Source: Lachnospiraceae bacterium (GTDB lineage: Bacteria; Bacillota; Clostridia; Lachnospirales; Lachnospiraceae). Taken from it: a stretch of DNA of 64,000 nt. The stretch spans positions 124,001-188,000 of the forward strand of contig CAJTHM010000007.1 in assembly GCA_910576125.1 (NCBI GenBank), read 5' to 3'. Below the pieces are notes generated by a model. That model saw nothing but the letters and a program-made list of their open reading frames with translations, was not told the DNA's origin and searched no databases. The position numbers were made by a program, and so were the translations under genes. Within the stretch, counting starts at the first letter, position 1. Each line of letters starts with the position of its first letter. Shown here piece after piece: positions 40,477-49,869 of this stretch.

Positions 40477-41022
40477 CTAAACCCGATTGTTAGAGCCCTG
40501 CCCGGATGTCACAATCCAATAACGCTCCAGATTGATGTCCATATCCGGTTCGTGTACCGTACATTCATATATGCCGCCATTTTTGAGGATTGTCCTCCGG
40601 CTGCCCTCATTGCTGTCCGCGCAGCTTACCATCACCTTATCCAGCCCCAGCTTCCCGCACTCCAAAAGCACGTCCCGGAGCATCCTTGCGGCATAGCCCT
40701 TCCGGCGTTCAGAGGGGCGGACGCAGTAGCCGATATGTCCGGCAAATCTCTCCAGATATTCATTCAGGTAATGCCTGACCTGGATGGCTCCCACCATCTT
40801 GTTATCGTCCTCACGAATATAAATAAACTGCGTGGCGGTAACCATGTCCGGCGGACAGGTCTCTTTCCTCAGATAATCTTCCACTTCCTTTATCCAGTCG
40901 GAGATTCGCTCCTGCCGTCTGAGGGAGCCGCATCCGTCCATGCCCCCGCCCTCTGTCAGGAATTCCTGACGGTATGCCTGTATTTCGCTTTCATATTCCA
41001 TGGTCGGTATGACCAGCTTCAT
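40477..41022 (-). CDS. GNAT-family N-acetyltransferase
   Basis: A 181-residue acetyltransferase. The acetyl-CoA-binding core reads HIGYCVRPSERRKGYAARML (RxxGxA motif), with MVGAIQVRHYLNE before it and VSCADSNEGSRRTILKNGGI after it. The ATG at 41022 is spaced eight bases from GGAGG. The order of motifs resembles YafP/RimJ-type small-molecule or aminoglycoside-like acetyltransferases, but the substrate cannot be told. A GC-rich hairpin lies between it and the next gene upstream. Confidence 0.88.
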   Translation of the reverse strand: MKLVIPTMEYESEIQAYRQEFLTEGGGMDGCGSLRRQERISDWIKEVEDYLRKETCPPDMVTATQFIYIREDDNKMVGAIQVRHYLNEYLERFAGHIGYCVRPSERRKGYAARMLRDVLLECGKLGLDKVMVSCADSNEGSRRTILKNGGIYECTVHEPDMDINLERYWIVTSGQGSNNRV

Positions 41023-41119
41023 CGTCCCATCCTCCAATCCCAGCCTGTCGCCGCTCCCTGCCTTATGGGATTCGGCTATATGGAACCTTTCCGGTTCCGC
41101 TGCCGCCCTGTACTTCAGA

Positions 41120-41152
41120 CAGTGCGCCGGGGCCCTAGGGTCCGGCGCACTG
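41120..41152 (-). terminator. Terminator-like GC-rich hairpin after the 41175 gene
   Basis: CAGTGCGCCGG (41120-41130) pairs perfectly with CCGGCGCACTG (41142-41152). No T run follows on either strand, so it may be an mRNA 3'-end stabiliser rather than an intrinsic terminator. Confidence 0.55.
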
Positions 41153-41174
41153 CTTCAGGCTTATCCCGGCGCTG

Positions 41175-42236
41175 TCAATCCAGCACGATTTCCCTGTGCT
41201 GCTCGGCAGAGTCATAGATGGCCTGCAGAATCCTGGCCGTCTTCAGCACCGTATCGATGTGGGAGGGAAGCTTCTCGCCGGTGCGGATGCATCTGACGAA
41301 AGAGTCGATTTCCGTCTGGAACATATCCTCGCTCTTGCCCTCGGGCGTGAATTTCACCAGCGCGTCATGCTCCGCGGTGTACACAGTGAAGTCTCCGCCA
41401 TACTGCAGGCGGATGCCCCCCTTATCGCCCATGAAGTCGATATAGGTCTCACTCTCGCCGATGTTCTGGGCCCATGCCCCGTGCATGGTAAACATAGGCC
41501 CGTCGGTGCGGATCAGGGCAGTGACGGAATCGTCCACGTCATAGACACCGTCCTTCACGGGAGGGCCTGCCCACATTTCCTTATAGGTATATCCTTCGAT
41601 GTCCCTGCCAAGCTTGCAGAAGGTCTCGCCGGACACCGTAAGGGCTTTCGGATCACCCAGGCAGTACATGGTCAGATCCAGATAATGCACGCCCCAGTCA
41701 ATGAGCACACCACCGCCCGCGATTTCCTTAGTGGTGAAAGCGCCGCCCAGCCCGGGGATGCTCCTGTGGGCCCGGAAGCTGATGTATACGTGGTAAATCT
41801 CGCCCAGGCGGCCTTCCTGTATGTACTCGCGGATGCGGTTCACCTGGTTGTTGAACCGGTTCACCACGCCGATGTTCAGCACCTTGCCGCTCTCGTGCTG
41901 GGCCTGCTGCATGGCCACCGCCTCCTCATAGATCCTGGCGGCGGGCTTCTCGCAGAGCACGTTCTTCCCCGCCTTCAGCGCATCGATGGAGATGACCGAG
42001 TGCATCCTGTTGGGCGTACAGACTGACACCGCTTCCACCTCCGGGTCTGCCAGCACCTCCTTGTAATCCACCACAGCCGTACCGCACCCGTACTTCTCTA
42101 CAGCCGCCTGTGCCCTCTCCGGGATGATGTCGCAGAAATACTTGATTTCCACATCCCCGTTCTTCATGTAAGAGGGGATGTGCGCACTGTTGGCGATGGT
42201 TCCGCAGCCAATGACTGCCACTTTCATTTTGTCCAT
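41175..42236 (-). CDS. Gfo/Idh/MocA-family NAD(P)-dependent oxidoreductase
   Basis: A 353-residue sugar-type dehydrogenase. The Rossmann motif VAVIGCGTIANSAHIPSY is at residues 6-23; NVLCEKPAARIYEEAVAM carries the EKP signature (Lys of the active site), and GGGVLIDWGVHYLDLTMY carries the catalytic His/Asp region. Full family length. SD AAAGGAG precedes the ATG. Enzymes of this family oxidise inositols, sugars or sugar acids. It faces about 250 gene-free bases (42237-42490) that contain a CTGCCGGAT/ATCCGGCAG hairpin at 42387-42406 and the malQ terminator. Confidence 0.9.
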   Translation of the reverse strand: MDKMKVAVIGCGTIANSAHIPSYMKNGDVEIKYFCDIIPERAQAAVEKYGCGTAVVDYKEVLADPEVEAVSVCTPNRMHSVISIDALKAGKNVLCEKPAARIYEEAVAMQQAQHESGKVLNIGVVNRFNNQVNRIREYIQEGRLGEIYHVYISFRAHRSIPGLGGAFTTKEIAGGGVLIDWGVHYLDLTMYCLGDPKALTVSGETFCKLGRDIEGYTYKEMWAGPPVKDGVYDVDDSVTALIRTDGPMFTMHGAWAQNIGESETYIDFMGDKGGIRLQYGGDFTVYTAEHDALVKFTPEGKSEDMFQTEIDSFVRCIRTGEKLPSHIDTVLKTARILQAIYDSAEQHREIVLD

Positions 42237-42440
42237 AGGTATCTTCTCCTTTCAGGCCTCCCGTCACCAGGGAGCCGCCCTGTACTTTCATTCTGCCACA
42301 TATATAGTAAAAAGACAATACTTTCTTTACCGGAATTTCTCTATCCTGCACTATGACGCGCCGGATGGTATCGTCCCGCCTGACCTGCCGGATGAATCCG
42401 GCAGACTCCCGGCGTATTTCCTCATTGGGAAAGCTCTATG

Positions 42441-42483
42441 AAAAAAGCCGTGATTCGGAATAACTTCCATTTCCAATCACGGC
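42441..42483 (-). terminator. Rho-independent terminator of malQ
   Basis: GCCGTGATT (42447-42455) pairs with AATCACGGC (42475-42483). On the minus strand it is followed by TTTTTT, seven bases after the malQ stop. A T-rich run on the other side could also let it work on the plus strand. Confidence 0.88.
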
Positions 42484-42490
42484 TTTCACT

Positions 42491-44131
42491 CTATTTTTTC
42501 GCTGCTTTTTCCCCGGCAGCCTTCTTCTCTTTTGCAGCCTTTTCTTCAGCAGCCGCCCTGGCCGCTTTCTCCTGAGCCGCTTTCAGCTCCTGCTCTTTCT
42601 TCCGTTTCAGCTCCGCCTTTTCGTTCTCTTCCCGCTGCTTCGCCTCGGAAAGCCTGCTGCTGATCCTGGTGAGCCGGTAGATTTTCTCAATCGCCCCATC
42701 GTCCAGCATGTCCGCGGACATCCGCCACTCCCAGTTTCCGCCCAGAGTGGAGGGATGGTTGATTCTGGCCTCCGCGTCCAGTCCCAGGTAATCCTGGACA
42801 GGAATGACGCAGGTATTGGCGCTGCTCATCATGGCCATGCGGACGAAATCCCAGTACTTCTCCTCATCCGGCGTGGAGGCGTTGTTCATATACTCCGTAG
42901 CGAAGGCCTTGGATTCCTCGTCCAGCCCCTTGTACCACTGCACCAGCGTCTCATTGTCGTGGGTTCCCGTATATACTACGCAATTCCGGTCATAACTATG
43001 CGGCAGATAGTCCGTCTCCTCCCTGGGGTCAAAGGCGAACTCCAACACTTTCATGCCCGGATAGCCGCTGTCCTTCAAAAGCTGCACCACCGTATCCGTC
43101 AAAAATCCCAGATCCTCCGCTATGATTTCCTTGTCCCCGAGCTTATACTTCAGCACCCGGAACAGCTCCATGCCGGGGCCTTTCTCCCAATGGCCGTTCT
43201 CGGCTGTCTCGTCCCCGAAAGGAATGCTGTAATACTCATCGAAGCCCCGGAAATGGTCGATCCGCACCACGTCATAGAGCTTGAAGCAGTGGTCCAGCCT
43301 CTGGCACCACCAGCGGAAGTCCGTCTGCCTGTGGTAGTCCCATTTGTACAGGGGATTCCCCCAGAGCTGTCCTGTGGCGGAGAAAGCGTCCGGCGGACAG
43401 CCCGCCACGGCGATGGGCTGGAAGTCGGCATCGAACTGGAACATCTCCGGATGGGCCCAGGCATCCGAGGAATCGAAGGCCACATAAATCGGAATGTCCC
43501 CGATGAACTGTATTCCGTTATCATTTGCGTATTTTTTCAGTTTTTTCCACTGGACATGGAATTCGTACTGGAGGTACTTGTAAAATTCGATGTCGAAATA
43601 GCATTCCCTCCTGTAGTAGTCCATGGAGTAATCCCAGCGCTTCTTGATGTCCTCGGCCCACTCCTCCCAGGCGGCCCCGTCAAAGCGGAGCTTCACAGCC
43701 ATGAAGAGGGCGTAGTCCTCCAGCCAGTCCGCATTCTCCTGGACGAAGCGGATGAAATCGGGATTCTGGGCGATGTTGCTGCGCTCGTAGGCCAGGTGCA
43801 GCAGGGGGAAGCGCTCCTCATAGATCTTGCCGTAGTCCACCTTGGCAGGGTCGTCCCCGAAATCGCAGGCCGCGCATTCCTCCTCGGTCAGCACGCCCTC
43901 CTCTATCAGCGCCTCCAGGTCGATGAAATACGGGTTCCCCGCAAAGGAGGAGAAGGACTGATAGGGAGAATCCCCGTAGCTGGTGGGCGACAGGGGCAAT
44001 ATCTGCCAGTAGCTCTGGCCCGCCTCCTTCAGCTTGTCCACGAAATCATATGCCTCCTTGGAGAAGCAGCCGATGCCGTACTTTGACGGCAGGCTGGCAA
44101 TGGGAAGCAGAATACCACTTGCTCTCTTCAT
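42491..44131 (-). CDS. malQ: 4-alpha-glucanotransferase (GH77, amylomaltase) with charged C-terminal tail
   Basis: A 546-residue disproportionating enzyme acting on maltodextrins. GILLPIASLPSKYGIGCF at the N-terminus, SPTSYGDSPYQSFSSFAGNP, the nucleophile Asp in VRIDHFRGFDEYY, the acid/base region in EIIAEDLGFLTDTV, and THDNETLVQWY are all present. The enzyme normally ends near residue 495; here a 50-residue tail of Lys, Ala and Glu (EAKQREENEKAELKRKKEQE and following) is added, probably a coiled coil. It lies in a region with pullulanase and amylase, consistent with intracellular glycogen or starch breakdown. Confidence 0.95.
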   Translation of the reverse strand: MKRASGILLPIASLPSKYGIGCFSKEAYDFVDKLKEAGQSYWQILPLSPTSYGDSPYQSFSSFAGNPYFIDLEALIEEGVLTEEECAACDFGDDPAKVDYGKIYEERFPLLHLAYERSNIAQNPDFIRFVQENADWLEDYALFMAVKLRFDGAAWEEWAEDIKKRWDYSMDYYRRECYFDIEFYKYLQYEFHVQWKKLKKYANDNGIQFIGDIPIYVAFDSSDAWAHPEMFQFDADFQPIAVAGCPPDAFSATGQLWGNPLYKWDYHRQTDFRWWCQRLDHCFKLYDVVRIDHFRGFDEYYSIPFGDETAENGHWEKGPGMELFRVLKYKLGDKEIIAEDLGFLTDTVVQLLKDSGYPGMKVLEFAFDPREETDYLPHSYDRNCVVYTGTHDNETLVQWYKGLDEESKAFATEYMNNASTPDEEKYWDFVRMAMMSSANTCVIPVQDYLGLDAEARINHPSTLGGNWEWRMSADMLDDGAIEKIYRLTRISSRLSEAKQREENEKAELKRKKEQELKAAQEKAARAAAEEKAAKEKKAAGEKAAKK

Positions 44132-44208
44132 AACTATTTACCCTGTCCTTTCTTAGGAATTTCTTTCACAATTCCTTGCGTTCCAACGAACGTTTGTATC
44201 CTGATTGA

Positions 44209-44871
44209 TTACGGCTCCCCTTTCGGGAAAGGGACTGATGCGTCACGGGAAACCCGAAAAAAGGTATGTCTGTACAGCGGCATCCTCAGCATGGAAGTGT
44301 TCCAGAGCCTCCGGAAATCCGCGTTCTCCACTTTCCGATTGTAACCATTCCCGCTGCAGTTCGACAGCTCTGCCAGAGAGTCCGCCAGGAAAAGGCCTGA
44401 CTCGTCATAGCCTACTACAGGAACATAGTGCAGCCATTTCCTGCCGGGATATGTGCGGATGAGAACGATGGGAGGGGTCCCGCCGGCAATCTCCCTTTTC
44501 AGCGCGTTCAGGTTTCCGGTGCAGTAGACCGCTTTCAGGCCCTGCCGGGCCAATAGCTTCTTAACGCCCCGCGGGTACACGGAACCGTCCCTGCGCCTGC
44601 ACGGCATTTCCCGGTACAGCCCCTCACCGGACGCATCCTGTCCGAAATGCCGCAGCACGAAAGCGGAGGCATAGGCGGAGCACTCCATGGCCGACTGGAA
44701 ATCGATCCGGTTCGGGCCTGTCGGCAGGAACCGGGGCGGATAGCATCTCCGGGCAAAGCACGGGCGTAAAACCCCCATCAACAGGCAGTCTGCTATCGTG
44801 ATGACCATAACTGTCTGTAGAACGGTTGCCGCCAAAAAGCGGAGAAAAACCGGATTGCTGAGCATTCCCAT
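44209..44871 (-). CDS. Putative C39-like cysteine peptidase, membrane-anchored
   Basis: A 220-residue protein with a hydrophobic N-terminal stretch (FLRFLAATVLQTVMVITIAD, residues 10-29). A papain-like domain follows, with the likely catalytic Cys in AMECSAYASAFVLRHFG, and later HYVPVVGYDESGLFLADSL holding the His and Asp. This order fits C39 or C39-like peptidases, which cut leader peptides at double-Gly sites or act as binding domains. The ATG at 44871 is spaced from AAGGAGGG. It is inserted between pullulanase and malQ, 22 bases after the former. The substrate is unknown. Confidence 0.68.
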   Translation of the reverse strand: MGMLSNPVFLRFLAATVLQTVMVITIADCLLMGVLRPCFARRCYPPRFLPTGPNRIDFQSAMECSAYASAFVLRHFGQDASGEGLYREMPCRRRDGSVYPRGVKKLLARQGLKAVYCTGNLNALKREIAGGTPPIVLIRTYPGRKWLHYVPVVGYDESGLFLADSLAELSNCSGNGYNRKVENADFRRLWNTSMLRMPLYRHTFFRVSRDASVPFPKGEP

Positions 44872-44893
44872 GAAATCGGCCCTCCTTAAGCCT

Positions 44894-47026
44894 CTATGAG
44901 GCAGCGCCTTCCCCCGCCCCTGTCTTCCCCAGGAGCATGCCGCTGCGGGCCGCCACCCGGACGGCTCCTTCCGGCAGTTCCACCTGTCTGCGGCAGTCCG
45001 TCTCCCGGCCGTCCGCCAGAATCTCCCAGCGCCCCGGTCCCGGACCGTCCTCAAGCCCCGGGCTTTCCTCGGCCCACATACTATCCTCCGGCAGCCCTAC
45101 CGCGAAGTCCTCCTCGGAACCGTTATATACGATGAACAGCTCTTCCCATGGGGAAGCCCCGCTGCCGGGATTCCGATCTGCGCCGCTCCGATTGTCCACC
45201 CGGAAGGACACCACGCCCTCCCTGTGGATTTCCTGGCAGCCGATCCGCTCCGCCGCGGAGGGGGATTTGTCGCACAGGCCCGGCAGCTTCTTCCGCAGGC
45301 GTATCAGTCCCCTGTAATACTCCACCAGCTCACTGTACTCCGCCGCCCTGCTCCAGTCCAGCATGTTCAGCTCCGGCGGGGCGCAGTAGCTGTTCTCGTC
45401 CCCCAGCTTCGTCCGCCCGAACTCCTCTCCCGCCTGCAGGAACAGATTCCCCTGACAGGTGAAATAGATAAAAGCGGCCAGCTTATTGGCGGCAATCACA
45501 TCCTCATGCCGCCGTGAGAAATCCCCATTCCCCCCATGCATGGACAGCACCAGCTTATCCCAGAGGGTGTAATTGTCATGGGCCGAGACATAATTCATAA
45601 TCTGTCCGCAGCTTTTCGGCACAAAGCAGGCCCCGCCGTCCCGCCAGCCGGTCACGGCGTGGAGGATCGCCTCCTCCTGTCCCGTCCCCCCATTGACGAA
45701 GCCGGGCTCAAAAGCCTGGAACACACTGCCCTTGATGGCATCCCTGGTGTCATCGCTGAATATCGCAATCCCCTCATCCAGACAGCCCGCGTTTTCTTTC
45801 ATCGCAGCCATAGTCCCGGCCTCCATGGGCGAGGGACCTGCGCTCCATGGCTCTCCATAGAGCATCTTCTCCCCCGGGCCGAAAGCCTCGTCCAGTTCCC
45901 TGCGGATGCGGTTCATCAGCTCCACCGTGAGAAGCCCCATCAGGTCGAACCGAAATCCATCGATGTGGTATTCCCTTGCCCAGTACAGGACGGAATCCGC
46001 GATATAATTGTCCACCATGGCCCGGCCCGCCGCGATGTCATTTCCGCAGCCGGAACCGTTGGACAGCCGTCCGTCTTCTCCATGGCGGTAATAATAGCCC
46101 GGCACCATCCTCTCCAGCCAGGAATCCGCATGGTGGGTGTGGTTGTATACCACGTCCATCACCACTCTGAGACCGTTTGCGTGGAGGGCCTGAATCATCT
46201 CTTTGCACTCCCGGATGCGCACCGTTCCGTCCGAAACGTCAGTGGCGTAGGAGCCTTCAGGCACATTGTAGTTCACAGGATCGTAGCCCCAGTTGAACTG
46301 CCCGGCATCCCCCGCCTCGTCCACAGACCCATAGTCGAAGAAGGGGAGCAGGTGCACATGGGTCACGCCCAGGCTCTTCAAATACGCCATGCCGGTAAGA
46401 GACGGACCGTTGGCCGGACACAGGCTTCCTGCAGCACCCGCGGCATCCGCAGAATGCAGGCTGCCCCCAGAGCCTCCCGCCCCGATGCCCTCCACCGTGA
46501 ACGCCTTGTACTTCCCCCTGAAAGCTTCCGGCACGCCGCTGCCCTCATCATAGGAGAAGTCCTTGATATGGAGCTCATACACAATTCGCTCTCCACATTC
46601 CTTTGGCGGCACATCCGCCCCAAAGCCCTCCGGATCCGTCTGCCGCAAATCCACCACCATGCTCCTGCCCCCATTGCAGCTACAGCCTACCGCGTAAGGA
46701 TCCGCCGTCCGCCTGTCCTTTCCCTTTATCCGCACAAGATAATCATAGTACATCCCATGCAGGCTCACCGGCAGTTCCAGTTTCCACACGCCCCTGTCGC
46801 AGGCACGCAGCTCTCTTCGGAACCAGGCCCTGGAAGTGCCGCTCCGATACAGGAGCAGTTCCACCCTCTCCGCCAGGGGGCTCCACACCTTGAACACAGT
46901 CCGCCCGTCCCTGCAGACCGCGCCCAGATCCTTCCCGTCATACCGATATCTTTCGTTGAATTCCCTGCCTGCGGTGAACTCTGTGTTCCGCCTTAAGCCT
47001 TTCCTCAACTTCTTCCTCTCCTTCAT
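44894..47026 (-). CDS. pulA: Pullulanase type I / glycogen-debranching GH13 enzyme
   Basis: A cytoplasmic alpha-1,6-glucosidase of about 710 residues. An N-terminal CBM48-type beta domain (FKVWSPLAERVELLLYRSGT) precedes the GH13 barrel. The type I pullulanase signature reads FNWGYDPVNYNVPEGSY (usually YNWGYDP); VVMDVVYNHTHH, the nucleophile Asp in GFRFDLMGL, the acid/base Glu in LYGEPW and YVSAHDNYTLWDK follow. A Gly/Ser/Ala-rich insert of about 25 residues (GIGAGGSGGSLHSADAAGAA) sits before YLKSLGVTHVHLLP. The start is uncertain: the ATG at 47026 has no SD, while a TTG five codons later is six bases behind AAGGAGAGG. With malQ it would debranch and remodel alpha-glucans. Confidence 0.92.
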   Translation of the reverse strand: MKERKKLRKGLRRNTEFTAGREFNERYRYDGKDLGAVCRDGRTVFKVWSPLAERVELLLYRSGTSRAWFRRELRACDRGVWKLELPVSLHGMYYDYLVRIKGKDRRTADPYAVGCSCNGGRSMVVDLRQTDPEGFGADVPPKECGERIVYELHIKDFSYDEGSGVPEAFRGKYKAFTVEGIGAGGSGGSLHSADAAGAAGSLCPANGPSLTGMAYLKSLGVTHVHLLPFFDYGSVDEAGDAGQFNWGYDPVNYNVPEGSYATDVSDGTVRIRECKEMIQALHANGLRVVMDVVYNHTHHADSWLERMVPGYYYRHGEDGRLSNGSGCGNDIAAGRAMVDNYIADSVLYWAREYHIDGFRFDLMGLLTVELMNRIRRELDEAFGPGEKMLYGEPWSAGPSPMEAGTMAAMKENAGCLDEGIAIFSDDTRDAIKGSVFQAFEPGFVNGGTGQEEAILHAVTGWRDGGACFVPKSCGQIMNYVSAHDNYTLWDKLVLSMHGGNGDFSRRHEDVIAANKLAAFIYFTCQGNLFLQAGEEFGRTKLGDENSYCAPPELNMLDWSRAAEYSELVEYYRGLIRLRKKLPGLCDKSPSAAERIGCQEIHREGVVSFRVDNRSGADRNPGSGASPWEELFIVYNGSEEDFAVGLPEDSMWAEESPGLEDGPGPGRWEILADGRETDCRRQVELPEGAVRVAARSGMLLGKTGAGEGAAS

Positions 47027-47116
47027 AAAATACTGACAGAAGAACCTTCTTCCTCCCACGGCGCTATCCCCAGTTTACATCACGCGGCCCCCAAAGTCAA
47101 CAATTCTGCCGGACTG

Positions 47117-48148
47117 TCAGCATTCCGTCTGCCCTTTCATTTTCCGAAACTCCATGGGGCTGCAGTTCACCGCCTTCCGGAAGACGCGGTTGAAATAATA
47201 GATATCGTTGTACCCGGAGGAAAAGGCGATCTCCGTCACGGAATCCGAACTGTTCAGCAGCAGCTCCTTGGCCCGCTCGATCCGCACCTGCTGCAGATAA
47301 TCCCCGAAGGAAAGCCCCGAAAGCTTCTTGAAGATGATGCAGAAATAGCTCCTGCTGCAGCCGATGTATTCCGCCACGGTGCTGGTGGAGAGATCCTCCT
47401 CCAGATGCTCCTTCATGTAGATGACGGCCTTCAAAATCCTCTCCGCGTCGCTCCCCAGAGACCGGTCTGCCATGCTTTCGTATACTTTTGACCGGTAAGA
47501 CGAAAGCCACTGCACAATCTCCTCCGTGTCGGAGAAAAGGGGCACCATGATTTCCGGCAGCTCCAGCATCCCCTCCAGCTCCCCGATATACCGGGCGATC
47601 ATCATCTCCAGCCTCCGCACGTTGGACGCCTTGGGCTCCACCTGCGAGATCAGCTCCTTCAGCCGCTCGAAGGCCCCGTCGGAGAAGAACCAGTGCTGGG
47701 TCCTGCACACCTCCCAGATAGCCGCCAGCTCCTCCCCCATCTCCTTGGGAGGCACGGCCTTGTTATTGCGCTGTTCGTATTTCTCCAGAATCCGCTGGAG
47801 GATGGTGTCCCCATTGTCCAGCTCCATGGAGGTCTTGGAGATATAGTCCAGTCCCCCCAGCCGCAGGGTGGCCTGGACATAGGAGAAGTTCTCGAAGAAG
47901 GACAGCACCACGAACTGCACCTCCGGCTTGATCTTCCGGCACTCCTCCATGAACTCGATCCCATTCATCTCCGGCATGTCGATGTCCACGAACACCAGGT
48001 CCACCGGGTGCTCCCGGACGAACTGCAGGGCCGTCTTGCCGTTCTGCACGTCCCCCGCCACCACCATGCCGTAGGCCTCCCAGTCCATCAGGGACACCAG
48101 GCCCCGCCTGGCCAGTTTGTCGTCATCCACTATCAGAACCTTGATCAT
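47117..48148 (-). CDS. YesN-type AraC-family response regulator
   Basis: A 343-residue regulator. The receiver domain has VLIVDDDKLARRGLVSLMDW and the phosphoacceptor Asp in VDLVFVDIDMPEMNGIEF. A helical middle domain (residues 130-240) leads to an AraC-type double helix-turn-helix at the C-terminus (STSTVAEYIGCSRSYFCIIF, VTEIAFSSGYNDIYYFNRVF). SD AAAGGAG; the start overlaps the kinase stop. Such pairs usually activate adjacent carbohydrate-uptake operons, here probably the lplB-lplC-binding-protein operon. Confidence 0.93.
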   Translation of the reverse strand: MIKVLIVDDDKLARRGLVSLMDWEAYGMVVAGDVQNGKTALQFVREHPVDLVFVDIDMPEMNGIEFMEECRKIKPEVQFVVLSFFENFSYVQATLRLGGLDYISKTSMELDNGDTILQRILEKYEQRNNKAVPPKEMGEELAAIWEVCRTQHWFFSDGAFERLKELISQVEPKASNVRRLEMMIARYIGELEGMLELPEIMVPLFSDTEEIVQWLSSYRSKVYESMADRSLGSDAERILKAVIYMKEHLEEDLSTSTVAEYIGCSRSYFCIIFKKLSGLSFGDYLQQVRIERAKELLLNSSDSVTEIAFSSGYNDIYYFNRVFRKAVNCSPMEFRKMKGQTEC

Positions 48149-49869
48149 GTATGCTCCTTTGCTATCCGCACCGGAATGATGATGGTCACCTTGGTGCCCC
48201 TTCCGATTTCGCTGTTGATCGTCAGGATGGACTCTCCCTTATAGAAGCCCTCCAGACAGTGGCGCACATAGCGCAGCCCGATTCCGGCCGTATCCCCGTC
48301 TCCGTTGTTCTTGTAGCAGAAGGGGCGGTTGAGCTGCTCCAGCTTCTCACGGCTCAATCCGCTGCCGTGGTCCTGGATGGTGATGACCGCGCAGTCCTTG
48401 CGCTCATCCTGGAATATCCGGATGTCCACCACCCCCATATCTCCCAGGCCGTAGCGCAGGGCGTTCTCGATCAGGGGCTGGAGCAGCATCCGGATCGTCT
48501 CCGTCTCCAGGTACTCCCCCTCCTCCACCTCCATGGTGGCCTCGAAGTCATACCGCTGCCGCTGGAGGTTGATGTACTTCTGCGCGATCTCCACCTCCGT
48601 GCGCAGGGTGCTGCTCTTCTCCTCCTTGCCCAGGTTGTAGGCCAGCAGGGACTTGAAGTCCGCCAGGAACCTGCTGATGGACTCCTGGTGCTCCAACTGG
48701 GCCATCCACTGCACGGAATTCAGGGTGTTCAGGAGGAAATGGGGATTGATCTGGTACATGAGCTTCTCCCGCTCGGTCTTCTGCCGCTCCTCTTCCTCCG
48801 TCTGCACCTTGGTCAGGAGGTTCTTGATGTCCACCTTCATCTCGTTGATCTTGTGCATCAGCTCCCTGAATTCCCTGACCTCCAGGTCCTCGCTGACGGG
48901 CTCCAGCTTCCCCTCGCCCACCTCCTCGATCGCCTGTTCCAGAGATTTGATGGGGCGGCCCAGCATGTTCCTGGTGGCCAGCATGATCAGCAGGGCCGGA
49001 ATCGCCGTGAGCACGCACAGCAGGAAAATCTTCTCATACCATGCGATCATTTCTTTCAGGTACTCTTCCTGGGGCACACCGTTCACATAGATGAATCCCA
49101 TATCCGACCGCTTTGCCACAAGATAGTAGTCCCCGAAGACTCCCGAAAAGCTGCCGTCCTCATCCAACGCCAGATCCAGGACCTGTTCCCGGGCGAACAG
49201 GTCGCTGTTGGAAAAGAGCACCTTTCCGTTTTCATCCAACTGCATGGAAAGATAGGAAGCGCCCCCCCTGGGCGCATAATCCTCTATATTGGATTTCATC
49301 TCGATGTAGATGTCCAGCGTCCTGCCGTCAAAGACCTGACGTTCCTCCAGCAGGGAGACTACAACGATCTCGCTGCTCTTCCTTTTGGATTTGTGGAGGG
49401 CCTGGAACTGGTTCTCCCCGATCTGCATCACGCATCCGGCGGCAAAATCCTTGTCCTTGAAGGCCACGCTGTCGAACAGCTCCTCCTTGGTGTCGCTGTC
49501 TATGTATATGGCCAGGTTCACATAATTATTGATGAAGCCGATGGAGACGATCTCATCCTCCAGCTCCCGCCTGCGCTGGTATTTCTCGAAATTGTTCTCC
49601 GAATACAGGTAATCCTCCAGCATGGAGCCGATGCTGCCGTCCTCCCCCATCTGCTGCATCATGCGCACCATGGTGAAATAGCAGAATTCCAGATGGTCCA
49701 TCTCATTGCTCATGTTGGCCATCAGGGAATTCTCCAGGCGATGCTGCTCGACGGACTGGATGGTGATGCTGGAGACCATGTAGAGGGAAAGGATGCAGGC
49801 AACCAGTCCGATCATGCTGATCAGGAGGATCCGCCCCTGCAGGGATTTCGTGATTTTTTCTCTCATCAT
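48145..49869 (-). CDS. YesM-type sensor histidine kinase
   Basis: A 574-residue membrane kinase. The first helix (residues 13-36) and second helix (about 283-305) enclose a 245-residue external sensor. A HAMP-like region (RNMLGRPIKSLEQAIEEVGE) follows, then the His_kinase box with the phospho-accepting His in YQINPHFLLNTLNSVQWMAQ, and the ATPase motifs LLQPLIENALRYGLGDMG and GIGLRYVRHCLEG. The start overlaps the PHP gene stop and the stop overlaps the regulator start, so the three genes are translationally coupled. The ligand is presumably a sugar or its binding protein. Confidence 0.93.
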   Translation of the reverse strand: MMREKITKSLQGRILLISMIGLVACILSLYMVSSITIQSVEQHRLENSLMANMSNEMDHLEFCYFTMVRMMQQMGEDGSIGSMLEDYLYSENNFEKYQRRRELEDEIVSIGFINNYVNLAIYIDSDTKEELFDSVAFKDKDFAAGCVMQIGENQFQALHKSKRKSSEIVVVSLLEERQVFDGRTLDIYIEMKSNIEDYAPRGGASYLSMQLDENGKVLFSNSDLFAREQVLDLALDEDGSFSGVFGDYYLVAKRSDMGFIYVNGVPQEEYLKEMIAWYEKIFLLCVLTAIPALLIMLATRNMLGRPIKSLEQAIEEVGEGKLEPVSEDLEVREFRELMHKINEMKVDIKNLLTKVQTEEEERQKTEREKLMYQINPHFLLNTLNSVQWMAQLEHQESISRFLADFKSLLAYNLGKEEKSSTLRTEVEIAQKYINLQRQRYDFEATMEVEEGEYLETETIRMLLQPLIENALRYGLGDMGVVDIRIFQDERKDCAVITIQDHGSGLSREKLEQLNRPFCYKNNGDGDTAGIGLRYVRHCLEGFYKGESILTINSEIGRGTKVTIIIPVRIAKEHT

